Source: Pseudomonadota bacterium (GTDB taxonomy: Bacteria; Pseudomonadota; Gammaproteobacteria; Xanthomonadales; Xanthomonadaceae). Taken from it: a stretch of DNA of 17,181 bases. Made by a program: the position numbers and the translations under genes. The stretch covers positions 1 to 17,181 of the forward strand of contig JAEXNZ010000463.1 of the NCBI GenBank assembly GCA_023439425.1, in the 5' to 3' direction. The notes under the pieces were generated by a model, which was not told the origin of the DNA, did not search any database, and worked only from the letters and a program-made list of their open reading frames with translations. This document shows, in pieces, positions 4,380-12,403 of the stretch (within the stretch, counting starts at the first letter, position 1; the number at the start of each line of letters is the position of its first letter).

Positions 4380-7223
4380 ATGATCCGGAATGATCCGCAG
4401 GGACGCTTACCGGACATCTGCATGAAGGGCCCCCGCCACGAAGACGCTGTTCGCCGTTCCGCCCTGGCCTGGCTGAAACGCCTGGGCTGGAATCATCTCT
4501 CCTTTGAGCAGTACCGCGCACTCACCGGGCATCCGGACAATGTGCTGCTCGCTGATCGGGTGCGCGCCATCCTGCAGCGCTTCCGTTACGTCCACGAAGG
4601 CCGTGCGCTGCCGCTGTCGGAAGACAAGGTCGATGCGATTCTGCGCCAGCTGGCAGATACACATCCCGGCGCACCGTGGCCTGTGGCCAGCGCACGCGCA
4701 TTGCATATGCTTCACACAGGCATCAGCGTCGAGCTGTCGCTGCCTGATGGCGCCCGTATCACCCACACCCTGCCCCTGATCGACTGGGCACATCCGAACC
4801 GCAACCATTGGGACGTGGCGGACGATCTGCGTGGTTGCGGATACTCCCGCGCGGATGGCATCCGCGACCTGGTCTGCTTCGTCAACGGCATCCCACTGGT
4901 GATGATCGCCTGCGTGGAGCGCGACTCGCACCGTCACTGGGGGCATATGCAACAGGGCGCACACCATCTGCTGCAATGCCTTCAGCCCAGCGCCCTCGAT
5001 CCGTTGCCGCGGCAGGCGCAGCTGCTCATCAGCCTGGACCGCCGTGGCGGCGCTTATGCGGGTGCCGGCACTCCGGACCACGCGTGGACCCGCTGGCGGG
5101 AGGAGGGCTGGAGTGCGGCTGCGCTGGCGCAACGGCGCAACCTTCCCGTCGTTCAGTACGAGGGTCCGCCCGATGTTCCATTGGCCACGCATGCTGAGGT
5201 GATCTGCGGCGTGTTGAGCCAGGGCAGACTGCTGCGCCTGCTCCACCGTTATGTCCATTCGTCACCACCCGTGCAACCGAAGTTGGCGCGGGCAGCGCAG
5301 TTCTTCGCGGTGGAAGCGGCGCTGTGCCACCTGCGGCGCGTCGTCCGCTATGGACGTAACAGTGATGCCCAGGTCTGTCTGGCCCCGGGCTGCGGGCTGC
5401 AGCGCGCGCGCGAATGGCTGGCGGCTGCGATGTCGGCCGACCTGGGCGATGGTGCCTTCCGTCTGCTGATGCCGGTGCAGCATCCGTCACGCACATTGCC
5501 CGCATGGGTACGTGGCCAGCGCGTCCCCGACCCGCCTGCCGGCGCGCGGCAGCTACACGCCTTCTTCGAAGCACACCAGCCCTCGCCGCTGCAGGTTTCG
5601 GTGCAGGTACTGCTGCGCTGGGCGGACAGCGCACATTCGGCGACATCGTCCGGTCGCGGCGTTGTGCTGCTGTTGGACGCCGGGTTCTGGACCCAACCCG
5701 GCGCATCACTGACTCACCTTCGTGGACGCCTGCCGCAAGCGACGTGGCTGACCTTTGCGCCAGTTCCGATCGAGGCCGGTGCGGGCACTCCGCATCCGGG
5801 TACGATCATCTATCAATATCGCGAACACCAGGCCATCGCAGATGGCGTCGTGGTTCCGGTAGTGCAGGGGCGGCGCGAAGACGCGGATCTGGTTCGGGAA
5901 GCCGGCGCAGGCCCGATTGCCCGGCATTTCCAGAGCCGCATTCTTGATCTGCAGCGCGACCTGCGCGGTACCGTGCTGGTGGACACGGTTGCACGGGCGG
6001 ACCAGCTGCAACACGCGTTCAAGCAAGATGGGCGGCTGAACACCCAGGTGAGGCATCTGGACGCACGCGGTCACTGTCGTGAGCGTATGCCGGCCATGCC
6101 TCCGGCGGATGTGCAGCTCGAGATATGCAGCGGTCCACTGCCCGCTTTGCAGGAAGCCCGGCTCGGCATCGCATATGTCGAACGTGCGCTTTCCGCCGTT
6201 GAGCATGCGCGGCTGTTGGGGTTGATCAACCAGCCGCATCCGGACAAGCATGCGGCGCTGCTGGTGCTGGGCCACGCCGCAGCCGCCCATCTGCGCGCTG
6301 CCGACGCAGCTTCGCGGCTTCCGGTGTCCACTCACGCGGATCCACTGGCGCGGCTCAGTGCGCTGGTGCCTGATGCGTCAACTCAGGATTTCAGCGCCTG
6401 CGTGGAGCGCGTGATGCCGCGCTGGGAAGTCACGACAATGGGTGAGGACCGCGATGCGCATCGTCAGCGCCGACATCTGCTGCGCCGACGCGTCACCGAT
6501 CGGGGTTTGGCCTTGCAGCTCGCCACGCCGGCTGGACAGGACCGCGACGACGCCATGGTCGCCCAGGCCCGTTGCGAGCTCCGGTTCTATGCACAGGTCG
6601 ATGAGTTCGCTGCGGTTGTCGCGCTGGAAGACGCGGATTACAGCCGCGAAGAGCGGCGCGTGCGGCACTGGTTGCGCGGCGGCGCGCTGGAGGTGCGTGA
6701 AGCTCCCGGTGCCTACGCCGCAGCAACCGAAGATGTCCACATCCTGCAGCACGCCGGGCGCGCCTACGCGGAACTGCGCGCCTGCCTTGAGCACCCCGGC
6801 GAAGAGCCGGGGCGCGTCGAGCCTGCGCGGCGCGAGCTGCAGGGCATTCTGCGCGACCATCCCGCGGCAGCCAGCCAGGTCACCGCACTGGAGCAGTTCC
6901 GCGCACGGCTGCCCGCACTGCTGGGTCATGCCGGGCCGCTGCGGCGCTCGCGCAGTCATCTGCTGCTGGAGGGCATGCTGGGCACCGGGATGGGCGTGGA
7001 GGGCCACGCCCCACTGGCCCGGTTGATCGAGGCGACGGTCCGTTCGGGGTTCTCGCTGCTTCCCGACGAACCGCTACAGTTCCGCCAGCACCTCAGGGCC
7101 AGCCTGCGCGGCGTGCTGGAGCACGAGTTCGGCGCGATGCGCGCCGAACTCATTCTGGATGCGCTGATCAGCCGCGCCCCGCACTGGATCGGCCCGGGTT
7201 ACGGCATGACCGGTGGCACATAG
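4380..7223 (+). CDS. Type I restriction (HsdR)-like protein with lost nuclease and helicase motifs
   Basis: The 947-residue protein is near the family length of about 1,000. Landmarks in order: ALAWLKRLGW (29-37 region); NHWDV (142-146); the nuclease core IRDLVCFVNGIPLVMIACVE (161-180, family 'rPDivlFvNGlPLvviElK'); LLISLDRRGGAYAG (215-228); QFFAVEAAL (307-315). The P-loop equivalent is APGCGLQ (335-341, family 'tqGSGKS'). DAGFWTQPG (433-441) stands for 'DEAHRSQyG', FAPVP (459-463) for 'FTGTP', QAIADGVVVPV (484-494) for 'eAv.DGatvpi'. PALQE (588-592) stands for 'TGFDA', and LLGLINQ (612-618) for 'aiaRvNR'. Asp163 is kept, but the nuclease Glu and Lys are Ala177 and Val179. The Walker A Lys is Leu340, the DEAH Glu is Ala434, and the motif VI Arg residues are Leu615 and Gln618. 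DNA cleavage and ATP-driven translocation are therefore improbable. The gene starts 35 nt after the M-like stop with only a weak GAAG before the ATG (second Met at residue 15), and it overlaps the opposing transporter gene by 25 nt. Confidence 0.88.
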   Translation: MIRNDPQGRLPDICMKGPRHEDAVRRSALAWLKRLGWNHLSFEQYRALTGHPDNVLLADRVRAILQRFRYVHEGRALPLSEDKVDAILRQLADTHPGAPWPVASARALHMLHTGISVELSLPDGARITHTLPLIDWAHPNRNHWDVADDLRGCGYSRADGIRDLVCFVNGIPLVMIACVERDSHRHWGHMQQGAHHLLQCLQPSALDPLPRQAQLLISLDRRGGAYAGAGTPDHAWTRWREEGWSAAALAQRRNLPVVQYEGPPDVPLATHAEVICGVLSQGRLLRLLHRYVHSSPPVQPKLARAAQFFAVEAALCHLRRVVRYGRNSDAQVCLAPGCGLQRAREWLAAAMSADLGDGAFRLLMPVQHPSRTLPAWVRGQRVPDPPAGARQLHAFFEAHQPSPLQVSVQVLLRWADSAHSATSSGRGVVLLLDAGFWTQPGASLTHLRGRLPQATWLTFAPVPIEAGAGTPHPGTIIYQYREHQAIADGVVVPVVQGRREDADLVREAGAGPIARHFQSRILDLQRDLRGTVLVDTVARADQLQHAFKQDGRLNTQVRHLDARGHCRERMPAMPPADVQLEICSGPLPALQEARLGIAYVERALSAVEHARLLGLINQPHPDKHAALLVLGHAAAAHLRAADAASRLPVSTHADPLARLSALVPDASTQDFSACVERVMPRWEVTTMGEDRDAHRQRRHLLRRRVTDRGLALQLATPAGQDRDDAMVAQARCELRFYAQVDEFAAVVALEDADYSREERRVRHWLRGGALEVREAPGAYAAATEDVHILQHAGRAYAELRACLEHPGEEPGRVEPARRELQGILRDHPAAASQVTALEQFRARLPALLGHAGPLRRSRSHLLLEGMLGTGMGVEGHAPLARLIEATVRSGFSLLPDEPLQFRQHLRASLRGVLEHEFGAMRAELILDALISRAPHWIGPGYGMTGGT

Positions 7224-8629
7224 GTCAGCGTCATGCCCAGCAGCCACAGCAATCCGAGCACCAGCGGGATATGCACCAACAACTGGATGAAGGTGAAGCC
7301 TACGATGTCGCGTGCCTTTAGCCCCAACACGCCGAGCAGCGGCAGCATCCAGAACGGGTTGATCAGGTTGGGCAGTGCCTCGGCCGCGTTGTAGACCTGC
7401 ACCGCCCAGCCCAGATGGGCGTGCAGCTCATTGGCCGCCTGCATCACGTAGGGAGCCTCGATGATCCACTTGCCGCCACCGGACGGAACAAAGAAGCCCA
7501 GCACCGCCGAATACACCCCCATGACCAGGGCGAAGGTGTCGGTAGTGGCGATATGCACGAACACGCTGGAAAGCCGATGGGCCAGCGTTTCGCCGCCGCT
7601 GCCGGCAGCGTGGGTGAGGATCATGGCGATGCCGCCATAAAGCGGGAACTGGATCAGCACGCCGGTGGTGCTGGGCACCGCCTTGGCCACCGCGTTGAGG
7701 AAGCTGCGCGGGCGCCAGTGCAGCAGCAGGCCCAGCGAAATGAACAGGAAGTTGTAGGTATTGAGGTTGGCAATGGCAGTCACCACCGGCTTGCTGGCGA
7801 ACTCACTGAACAACCAGCCGAACGCCAGCAACGACAGCAGCACGGTCAGCAGCGGGCTGTACTCCAGCCATTCGCCGGCGCGGGCGCGCGCGGGCAGCGG
7901 CTCGGGCTCGGCCTGGGCCGCGCCTTCAAAGTCGGCCGCAGTGCGGGCGGTGGCCGGTCCCGGCGCGGTCATCCAGGCAATGATCAGCGATACCACGATC
8001 AGCGCGGCGGTGAGGGCAATGGACTGCCACAGGAAGATGGTTTCGGTGAAGGGCAGCACACCGGTGATCTCCACCAGCCCCGGCGGCATGCTGGCCGGAT
8101 TGGCCTGCAGCTGCGCGGCCGAGGAGCTCAGGCCCATCGCCCAGACCGCACCCAGGCCGAGGTAGGCCGACGCGCCGGCGGCGCGGTAGTCCATGCGCAG
8201 ATCTTCGCGGCGGGCCAGCGCGCGAACCAGCAGGCCACCAAACACCAGCGAGAAACCCCAGCTGAGCAGTGACGCCAGCATGCTGACCAGGCCGACGTAC
8301 ACCACCGCGCCACGGCCACTGCGCGGGACTCGCGCCAGCAGGTCGATGAAACGCGCCACCACCGGTGCGGTCGCTACCGCATAGCCACCAATGACCACGA
8401 AGGCCATCTGCATGGTGAACGGAATCAGGCTCCAGAAGCCGTCGCCGAACGCTTTGGCGGTGGCCTGCGGGGACGCCCCGAAGCCCATTGCCGCCACCGC
8501 CACGATGACCACGCCCAGCACCGCGAACACGTAGGCGTCAGGGAACCACTTCTCCGCCCACGCCGCCGAACGCAGCGCCGCGCGCGCCATCCAGCCGTCC
8601 TGTACCGCCGCCGATGCCGTGTTCGCCAT
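7199..8629 (-). CDS. atoE: AtoE-family short-chain fatty acid transporter
   Basis: The 476-residue integral membrane protein matches the AtoE/short-chain fatty acid transporter family, which takes up acetoacetate, butyrate and related acids. About a dozen hydrophobic segments are visible. Family-like stretches include WFPDAYVFAVLG near the N-terminus, SWGFSLVFGGLL, LNTYNFLFISLGLLLHWRP, FFVPSGGGKWIIEAPYV and NLINPFWMLPLLG. A long hydrophilic loop rich in Ala/Glu/Pro (about residues 220-250) divides the protein. The start has GGAGGG about 7 nt upstream and lies only 3 nt after the stop of ubiA, so the two are cotranscribed. No fatty acid activation genes (atoD, atoA, atoB) stand nearby, so the substrate is inferred from family alone. 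Its last 25 nt overlap the end of the R-like gene on the other strand, leaving no room for a dedicated terminator. Confidence 0.85.
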   Translation of the reverse strand: MANTASAAVQDGWMARAALRSAAWAEKWFPDAYVFAVLGVVIVAVAAMGFGASPQATAKAFGDGFWSLIPFTMQMAFVVIGGYAVATAPVVARFIDLLARVPRSGRGAVVYVGLVSMLASLLSWGFSLVFGGLLVRALARREDLRMDYRAAGASAYLGLGAVWAMGLSSSAAQLQANPASMPPGLVEITGVLPFTETIFLWQSIALTAALIVVSLIIAWMTAPGPATARTAADFEGAAQAEPEPLPARARAGEWLEYSPLLTVLLSLLAFGWLFSEFASKPVVTAIANLNTYNFLFISLGLLLHWRPRSFLNAVAKAVPSTTGVLIQFPLYGGIAMILTHAAGSGGETLAHRLSSVFVHIATTDTFALVMGVYSAVLGFFVPSGGGKWIIEAPYVMQAANELHAHLGWAVQVYNAAEALPNLINPFWMLPLLGVLGLKARDIVGFTFIQLLVHIPLVLGLLWLLGMTLTYVPPVMP

Positions 8630-8632
8630 GCC

Positions 8633-9541
8633 CTACCCTCCCAGTTTTGAGGCCCGCGCCAGCGCAACCGCAATTCCGGCAAACACCACCGCGCCTACCC
8701 AGTTGTTGTGCAGGAAGGCCTTGAAGCAGCGGTCGCGGTCGCGGTGCCAGCACAGATGGAACTGATAGACGATGAGCAGCGCGGCGACCGCCAGACCGGC
8801 CCAGTACGCCCAGCCGAGCCCACCGCGCAGGCCCACCAGCGCCAGGGTTCCGAGGAACAGCGCATACAGAATGCCCTGGATCACCAGGTCCAGATCGCCG
8901 AACAGGATGGCGGTGGAATGCGACCCCATCTTCAGGTCGTCATCGCGGTCGACCATGGCATACCAGGTGTCATAGGCGGTGGACCACAGGATGTTGGCCC
9001 CGTACAGCAGCCAGCCGATCACCGGCACCTCACCCTGCACAGCGGCGAACGCCATCGGAATGCCCCAGCCGAAGGCCAGGCCCAGGTAGACCTGCGGCAG
9101 GTGGGTGTAGCGCTTCAGGTAGGGGTAGCTGGCGGCCAGGAAAACGCCGATGAAGCTCATGCCGATGGTCAGCGCGTTCATGCTCAGCACCAGCGCGAAC
9201 GCCACCAGCATCAGGCCGGCGAACAGCAGCAGCGCCTCGCGCCCGCTGACCCGCCCACTGGCCAGCGGACGGTCCTTGGTGCGCTTCACGTGCGGGTCGA
9301 GCCAGCGGTCGGCGTAGTCGTTGATGACACAACCGGCCGATCGCGTCAGCCAGACCCCGGCGGTGAACACGAACAGGGTCCACAGCGGGGGCATCCCACC
9401 GGCGGCCAGCCACAGCGCCCACCAGGTGGGCCACAACAGCAGCAGGGTGCCGATCGGGCGATCGGCGCGCATCAGTTTCCAGTACTGGCCCCAACGCGAC
9501 GGCGGCGCGCCAGCGGGGGCATCAAATCGTTCGTAAGCCAT
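8633..9541 (-). CDS. ubiA: 4-Hydroxybenzoate polyprenyltransferase UbiA
   Basis: The 302-residue membrane protein carries both Asp-rich motifs of the UbiA prenyltransferases. NDYADRWLD (74-82) and DTWYAMVDRDDD (191-202) bind the Mg2+-diphosphate of the polyprenyl donor. The N-terminal LMRADRPIGTLLLLWPTWWALW is characteristic of 4-hydroxybenzoate transferases rather than of heme or chlorophyll relatives. The enzyme attaches the polyprenyl tail to 4-hydroxybenzoate in ubiquinone synthesis, in the inner membrane. Length and motifs are complete. No good ribosome-binding site precedes the ATG. It is first in a two-gene unit with the AtoE-family transporter. No other ubi gene is in the window. Confidence 0.95.
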   Translation of the reverse strand: MAYERFDAPAGAPPSRWGQYWKLMRADRPIGTLLLLWPTWWALWLAAGGMPPLWTLFVFTAGVWLTRSAGCVINDYADRWLDPHVKRTKDRPLASGRVSGREALLLFAGLMLVAFALVLSMNALTIGMSFIGVFLAASYPYLKRYTHLPQVYLGLAFGWGIPMAFAAVQGEVPVIGWLLYGANILWSTAYDTWYAMVDRDDDLKMGSHSTAILFGDLDLVIQGILYALFLGTLALVGLRGGLGWAYWAGLAVAALLIVYQFHLCWHRDRDRCFKAFLHNNWVGAVVFAGIAVALARASKLGG

Positions 9542-9626
9542 GGGGCAAGGATACGCCAGCCCAACCGAAGGCGGGCTTGCACGGTCCGTTCGTTCAAGGG
9601 GGGCAGACCTGCGCCGCGTTTACCGC

Positions 9627-9632
9627 TAGAAT
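9627..9632 (+). promoter_or_regulatory. Candidate -10 box for the tRNA gene
   Basis: TAGAAT lies 74 nt upstream of the tRNA and differs from TATAAT at one position. TAGAAT followed by GC is common ahead of stable RNA genes in this family, in my recollection. No good -35 box is visible at the right distance, so the call is tentative. Confidence 0.3.
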
Positions 9633-9706
9633 GCCCCTCCCGCACCGCCACTTGGCGCTGCGATGCCCGCCCCGGCCCAGTGCTGACGGCGTGGCGGTTC
9701 TACAAC

Positions 9707-9783
9707 GCGCCCGTAGCTCAGCCGGATAGAGTAGTGGCTTCCGAAGCCATTGGTCGGGGGTTCGAATCCCTCCGGGCGCGCCA
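9707..9783 (+). tRNA. tRNA-Arg (anticodon CCG)
   Basis: A complete cloverleaf can be drawn. The acceptor arms are GCGCCCG and CGGGCGC. The D arm is GCTC...GAGT and the anticodon arm GTGGC-TTCCGAA-GCCAT, with CCG at positions 34-36. The T arm is GGGGG-TTCGAAT-CCCTC. The discriminator G and an encoded CCA end the gene at 9783. It reads CGG codons. A run of five T (9784-9788) follows directly and may help termination. No integrase or att-like duplication of the 3' end is seen nearby. Confidence 0.95.
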
Positions 9784-9839
9784 TTTTTCCTTCGCAGGCT
9801 GAGAACCGACTCTACGGGGTCCTGCTGGAATCCAGGGCG

Positions 9840-10460
9840 ATGAAACTTCTCTACCAGACCCACTCGCCTTACGCCCGCAAAGCGCTCGTTTTCGCATACG
9901 AGGCTGGCATCGCCACCTCACTCGAGGTCATTCACCAGGAAACCAGCCCAACGGTGAAGAATCCCGAGGTTGTCGCCCGCAATCCCCTGGGCAAGGTGCC
10001 GGTGCTGCTCCGCCCCGATAGCGATGCGATCTTCGACTCGGACGTGATCTGCGCCTACCTCGACACGCAGCATGCGGGACCACGCCTCATCCCGCAGGAG
10101 GGCGAGGCGCGTTGGCGCGCGCTCCGTCTCCAGGCCGCGGCGCAAGGCGTGTGCGACGCCGGCATCGCACTGCGCTGGGAAACGGTTCGACGGCCTGCCG
10201 AGCTGCGCTATGCACCACTACGCGACGGCTATACGGACAAGCTCCTGACCACCTATGAGTGGCTTGAACAGGAAATCGACGGCAACGAACCCGTCCATGT
10301 GGGGCACATCGCCGTGGCCACCGCCTTGAGCTGGATTGCGTTTCGCGACCTGCCGGATTTCCGCGTGGGACATCCCCGGTTGGTCGATTGGTTTGATGCC
10401 TTCGAAACGCGCGAGTCGATGCTCAGGACGCCGTTGTCAGGCGAGACCCACGACAGGTAA
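9840..10460 (+). CDS. Glutathione S-transferase family protein
   Basis: The 206-residue protein has an N-terminal thioredoxin-like domain followed by an all-helical domain. MKLLYQTHSPYARKALVFAYEAG opens the first domain; Ser9 in SPYARK is in the position of the catalytic Ser/Cys. NPLGKVPVL (residues 43-51 region) carries the cis-proline. IFDSDVICAYLD provides the Asp-Ser pair that binds the gamma-glutamyl group of glutathione. The C-terminal half has the usual D/HxA...W pattern in HVGHIAVATALSWIAF. It looks closest to the YibF-like subgroup of small bacterial GSTs; the substrate is unknown. The ATG at 9840 is the first plausible start, because the open frame upstream runs into the tRNA gene. 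Only weak AGGG precedes it. It converges with the WYL regulator gene, with 11 nt between the stops. Confidence 0.88.
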   Translation: MKLLYQTHSPYARKALVFAYEAGIATSLEVIHQETSPTVKNPEVVARNPLGKVPVLLRPDSDAIFDSDVICAYLDTQHAGPRLIPQEGEARWRALRLQAAAQGVCDAGIALRWETVRRPAELRYAPLRDGYTDKLLTTYEWLEQEIDGNEPVHVGHIAVATALSWIAFRDLPDFRVGHPRLVDWFDAFETRESMLRTPLSGETHDR

Positions 10461-10471
10461 GCCTGTGGCCG

Positions 10472-11419
10472 CTAGGACGCAAGGCGTTGCAAACGCTCAA
10501 CTTGCGCCAACAATGCCACTCGGAGTGCATCAGGCTGACGGATCTCGAACTCGAATGGCAGCCGTGACAACTCACGCGCGAACCAATCAAGGTCGTCAGC
10601 TTGAGCACGCAGAAGTGTGCTGTCGCCAACGGGTTCAAGTACGCCAATCGTTTCGAAGATTTCACGTTGCGCCGGGGCGATATCGGCATGTAACAGCACC
10701 TCGATCGCGTGGGTGCGGGAGAGCGTGGCCATCGATGAGACCAGGTGCGCGAGTACGTCGAAGCCTTCTGGACGGCCAAAGCTTGCCGGCACCGCATGCA
10801 CCTGCTCGACGCGGTCAAGCCGGAACGAGCGCAGACCCCTGCGCAGGTGACAGTACCCTACGGCGTACCAGCGACCGCCGCGCCATGCCAAGCCCCAAGG
10901 ATCAACGTCGCGTTCGCTGGTGCCGCGTTCGGTACGGTAGATCAAGTGGACGCGCTGACGCGCCTGAGCAGCCTGGCTGAGGATCACCAGCGCAGCATTG
11001 TCGGCACCGCGCGCGTCGGCCTTGGCGAGATCCAGTGCCACTGTGTCGTCAATCGCACGGACACGCTGTTTTAGCGCCTCCGGCATCACCCGCTCGAGTT
11101 TGGCAGATGCACTTGCGACGGCGGGGACCACGCCCGACAGGCCCAGGCCCCGTGCAGCAAGCAGGCCAAGCGCCAGTGCAAGCGCCTCATCGTTGGTGAA
11201 CGCCATCGGGGGCAGCTTGAAGCCCGGCACCAGAGCATAGCCGCCATGGCGCCCGCGCTCTGCGGTGACTGGAATGCCGATCTCCTCCAATGAGGCGACG
11301 TAGCGGCGCAGAGTGCGGCCGTCGACGCCAACCCGCCGCGCCAGCTCGGGGCCGCTCATGCGGCCATGGGCTTGAAGCAGCTCAAGGACGGTCAGGACAC
11401 GCGTGGTCGGGAGACTCAT
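10472..11419 (-). CDS. WYL-domain transcriptional regulator (YafY family)
   Basis: The 315-residue protein has a DeoR/HTH_11-type winged helix at residues 1-60 (VLELLQAHGRMSGPELARRVGV, then recognition helix DGRTLRRYVASLEE, then wing RHGGYAL). A linker and a WYL ligand-sensing domain follow at about 140-205 (GGRWYAVGYC with Trp174-Tyr175, and RSFRLDRVEQV). The C-terminal extension runs from about 235 to 315. Proteins of this architecture bind DNA as dimers and respond to small ligands or nucleic acids. It is divergent from a NIPSNAP gene, and an inverted repeat 17 nt upstream of its ATG is a candidate operator, so autoregulation and control of the NIPSNAP-LysE operon are likely. No ribosome-binding site is evident, and TACACT (11427-11432, this strand) could be a -10 so close to the ATG that the message would be nearly leaderless. 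Confidence 0.9.
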   Translation of the reverse strand: MSLPTTRVLTVLELLQAHGRMSGPELARRVGVDGRTLRRYVASLEEIGIPVTAERGRHGGYALVPGFKLPPMAFTNDEALALALGLLAARGLGLSGVVPAVASASAKLERVMPEALKQRVRAIDDTVALDLAKADARGADNAALVILSQAAQARQRVHLIYRTERGTSERDVDPWGLAWRGGRWYAVGYCHLRRGLRSFRLDRVEQVHAVPASFGRPEGFDVLAHLVSSMATLSRTHAIEVLLHADIAPAQREIFETIGVLEPVGDSTLLRAQADDLDWFARELSRLPFEFEIRQPDALRVALLAQVERLQRLAS

Positions 11420-11436
11420 GGCGACGAGTGTACGTT

Positions 11437-11463
11437 CAATCAGGGCGGATTTCGTCCTGATTG
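11437..11463. promoter_or_regulatory. Inverted-repeat operator candidate between divergent genes
   Basis: CAATCAGG (11437-11444) and CCTGATTG (11456-11463) are perfect inverted 8-mers with an 11-nt spacer. The half-site start-to-start distance of 19 nt suits a dimeric helix-turn-helix protein binding one DNA face. The repeat lies 17 nt from the start of the WYL regulator gene and 82 nt from the NIPSNAP gene, so it could govern both promoters. Confidence 0.6.
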
Positions 11464-11545
11464 GTTTCTAAGCTAAGGATTCCTCCGGCCGGGACATCCA
11501 GATGCGGCCGCCTTGCCCCTCGAATCCCACTGACTGGAATCTCCA

Positions 11546-12403
11546 ATGAACATTGTCCTCCGGCTCCTGTTGGTTACCGGCCTTTGCGCCATCGCACTCT
11601 CTGCGCACTCGTCATCCCCCTCCCCCGCTGGGCCAGCCACAGAGAGCGTGAAGCACCTCCAGGACTTTCAGGTCGTAGAGCTGCGGCGCTACACGACCAG
11701 TCCGGGAAAGCGTGGCGACTTCGTACGTTACTTCGACAGCTACTTTCCCGAGGCATTTGAGCAGTTGGGGGCCATGATTTTTGGCCAGTTCGTCGAGCGC
11801 GACGATGCGAACCGTGTCATATGGCTGCGCGGATTCAAGGACATCCAGGCGCGGCCCGTAGTGAACGCGGCCTTTTACTACGGCCCCCTGTGGCGCGAAC
11901 ATCGCGCCAAAGTCAACGCGATTCTGCCTGACAGCGACAACGTGATGCTGATGCGCCCGCTTCACGCTGAAAGAGGCATCACCGTGCTGCCCGCCGTCGA
12001 CCCTGTGCTTGAGCCAGGTGGTGCACGCGGCATAGTCGTGGCACAGATATTTCCCGTCGAGAAAGAACAGATGGAGGCGTTTTCCTCGCACGCAGAGAAG
12101 GCGTTCCTGGCCTACGACAGCCAGGGCGTGACAACCGCGGGCGTGCTGGTGTCATTGGATGTGCCCAACAACTTCCCGCAGCTGCCCATCCGCCAGGACG
12201 GCCCTTGGCTGGTATGGCTTGGCGTCGCCGAAGATGACACCGCGGTGCGAGTGCTGTCACAGCGGATGGAAGACGTCGAGCAGGCAATGACTGAAGCCGG
12301 CGGGCTGCGAGGCTCGATCGAGCGCATTGTGATGGATCCGACCCCGCGCTCACGATTGCGCTGGCCGGCCCTCGATGCCGCCACCGGTCGGAACACGCCA
12401 TGA
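11546..12403 (+). CDS. NIPSNAP-family protein with signal peptide
   Basis: The 285-residue protein has an N-terminal export signal (MNIVLRLLLVTGLCAIALSAHS, likely cleaved near residue 21-23). A NIPSNAP domain follows at about 40-130: FQVVELRRYTTSPGKRGDFVRYFDSYFPEAFEQLG, then GQFVERDD, then VIWLRGFKD. This ferredoxin-like fold is related to Dabb stress proteins; its biochemical role in bacteria is not settled. A second, weaker repeat of the fold spans about 160-270. Export to the periplasm is inferred from the signal. Upstream lie an operator-like repeat and the divergent WYL regulator. The stop overlaps the start of the LysE-family gene (ATGA at 12400-12403), so the two are translationally coupled. 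A weak GGAAT precedes the ATG. Confidence 0.82.
   Translation: MNIVLRLLLVTGLCAIALSAHSSSPSPAGPATESVKHLQDFQVVELRRYTTSPGKRGDFVRYFDSYFPEAFEQLGAMIFGQFVERDDANRVIWLRGFKDIQARPVVNAAFYYGPLWREHRAKVNAILPDSDNVMLMRPLHAERGITVLPAVDPVLEPGGARGIVVAQIFPVEKEQMEAFSSHAEKAFLAYDSQGVTTAGVLVSLDVPNNFPQLPIRQDGPWLVWLGVAEDDTAVRVLSQRMEDVEQAMTEAGGLRGSIERIVMDPTPRSRLRWPALDAATGRNTP

Noticed and set aside
2614..4521. A 635-codon open frame on the minus strand opposite the M-like gene
   Set aside because: It mirrors the GC-rich codons of the M-like gene, has no recognisable domain, and its composition (Gln/His/Arg/Val mixture) is that of an antisense shadow.
2243..7223. A normal, active type I restriction-modification system
   Set aside because: Most catalytic motifs of the M-like and R-like proteins are substituted; calling it active would ignore these losses.
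7415..8272. A 285-codon plus-strand frame rich in Gly, Gln and His
   Set aside because: It is antisense to the transmembrane AtoE-family gene, which explains its polar composition.
9707..9783. tRNA-Arg as an integration site for a genomic island
   Set aside because: No integrase gene and no duplicated tRNA 3' end were seen downstream within the window; the neighbours look like core genes.
8708..9802. A 364-codon plus-strand frame across ubiA and the tRNA gene
   Set aside because: It lies antisense to ubiA with its two Asp-rich motifs and runs through a tRNA, so it cannot be a real protein.
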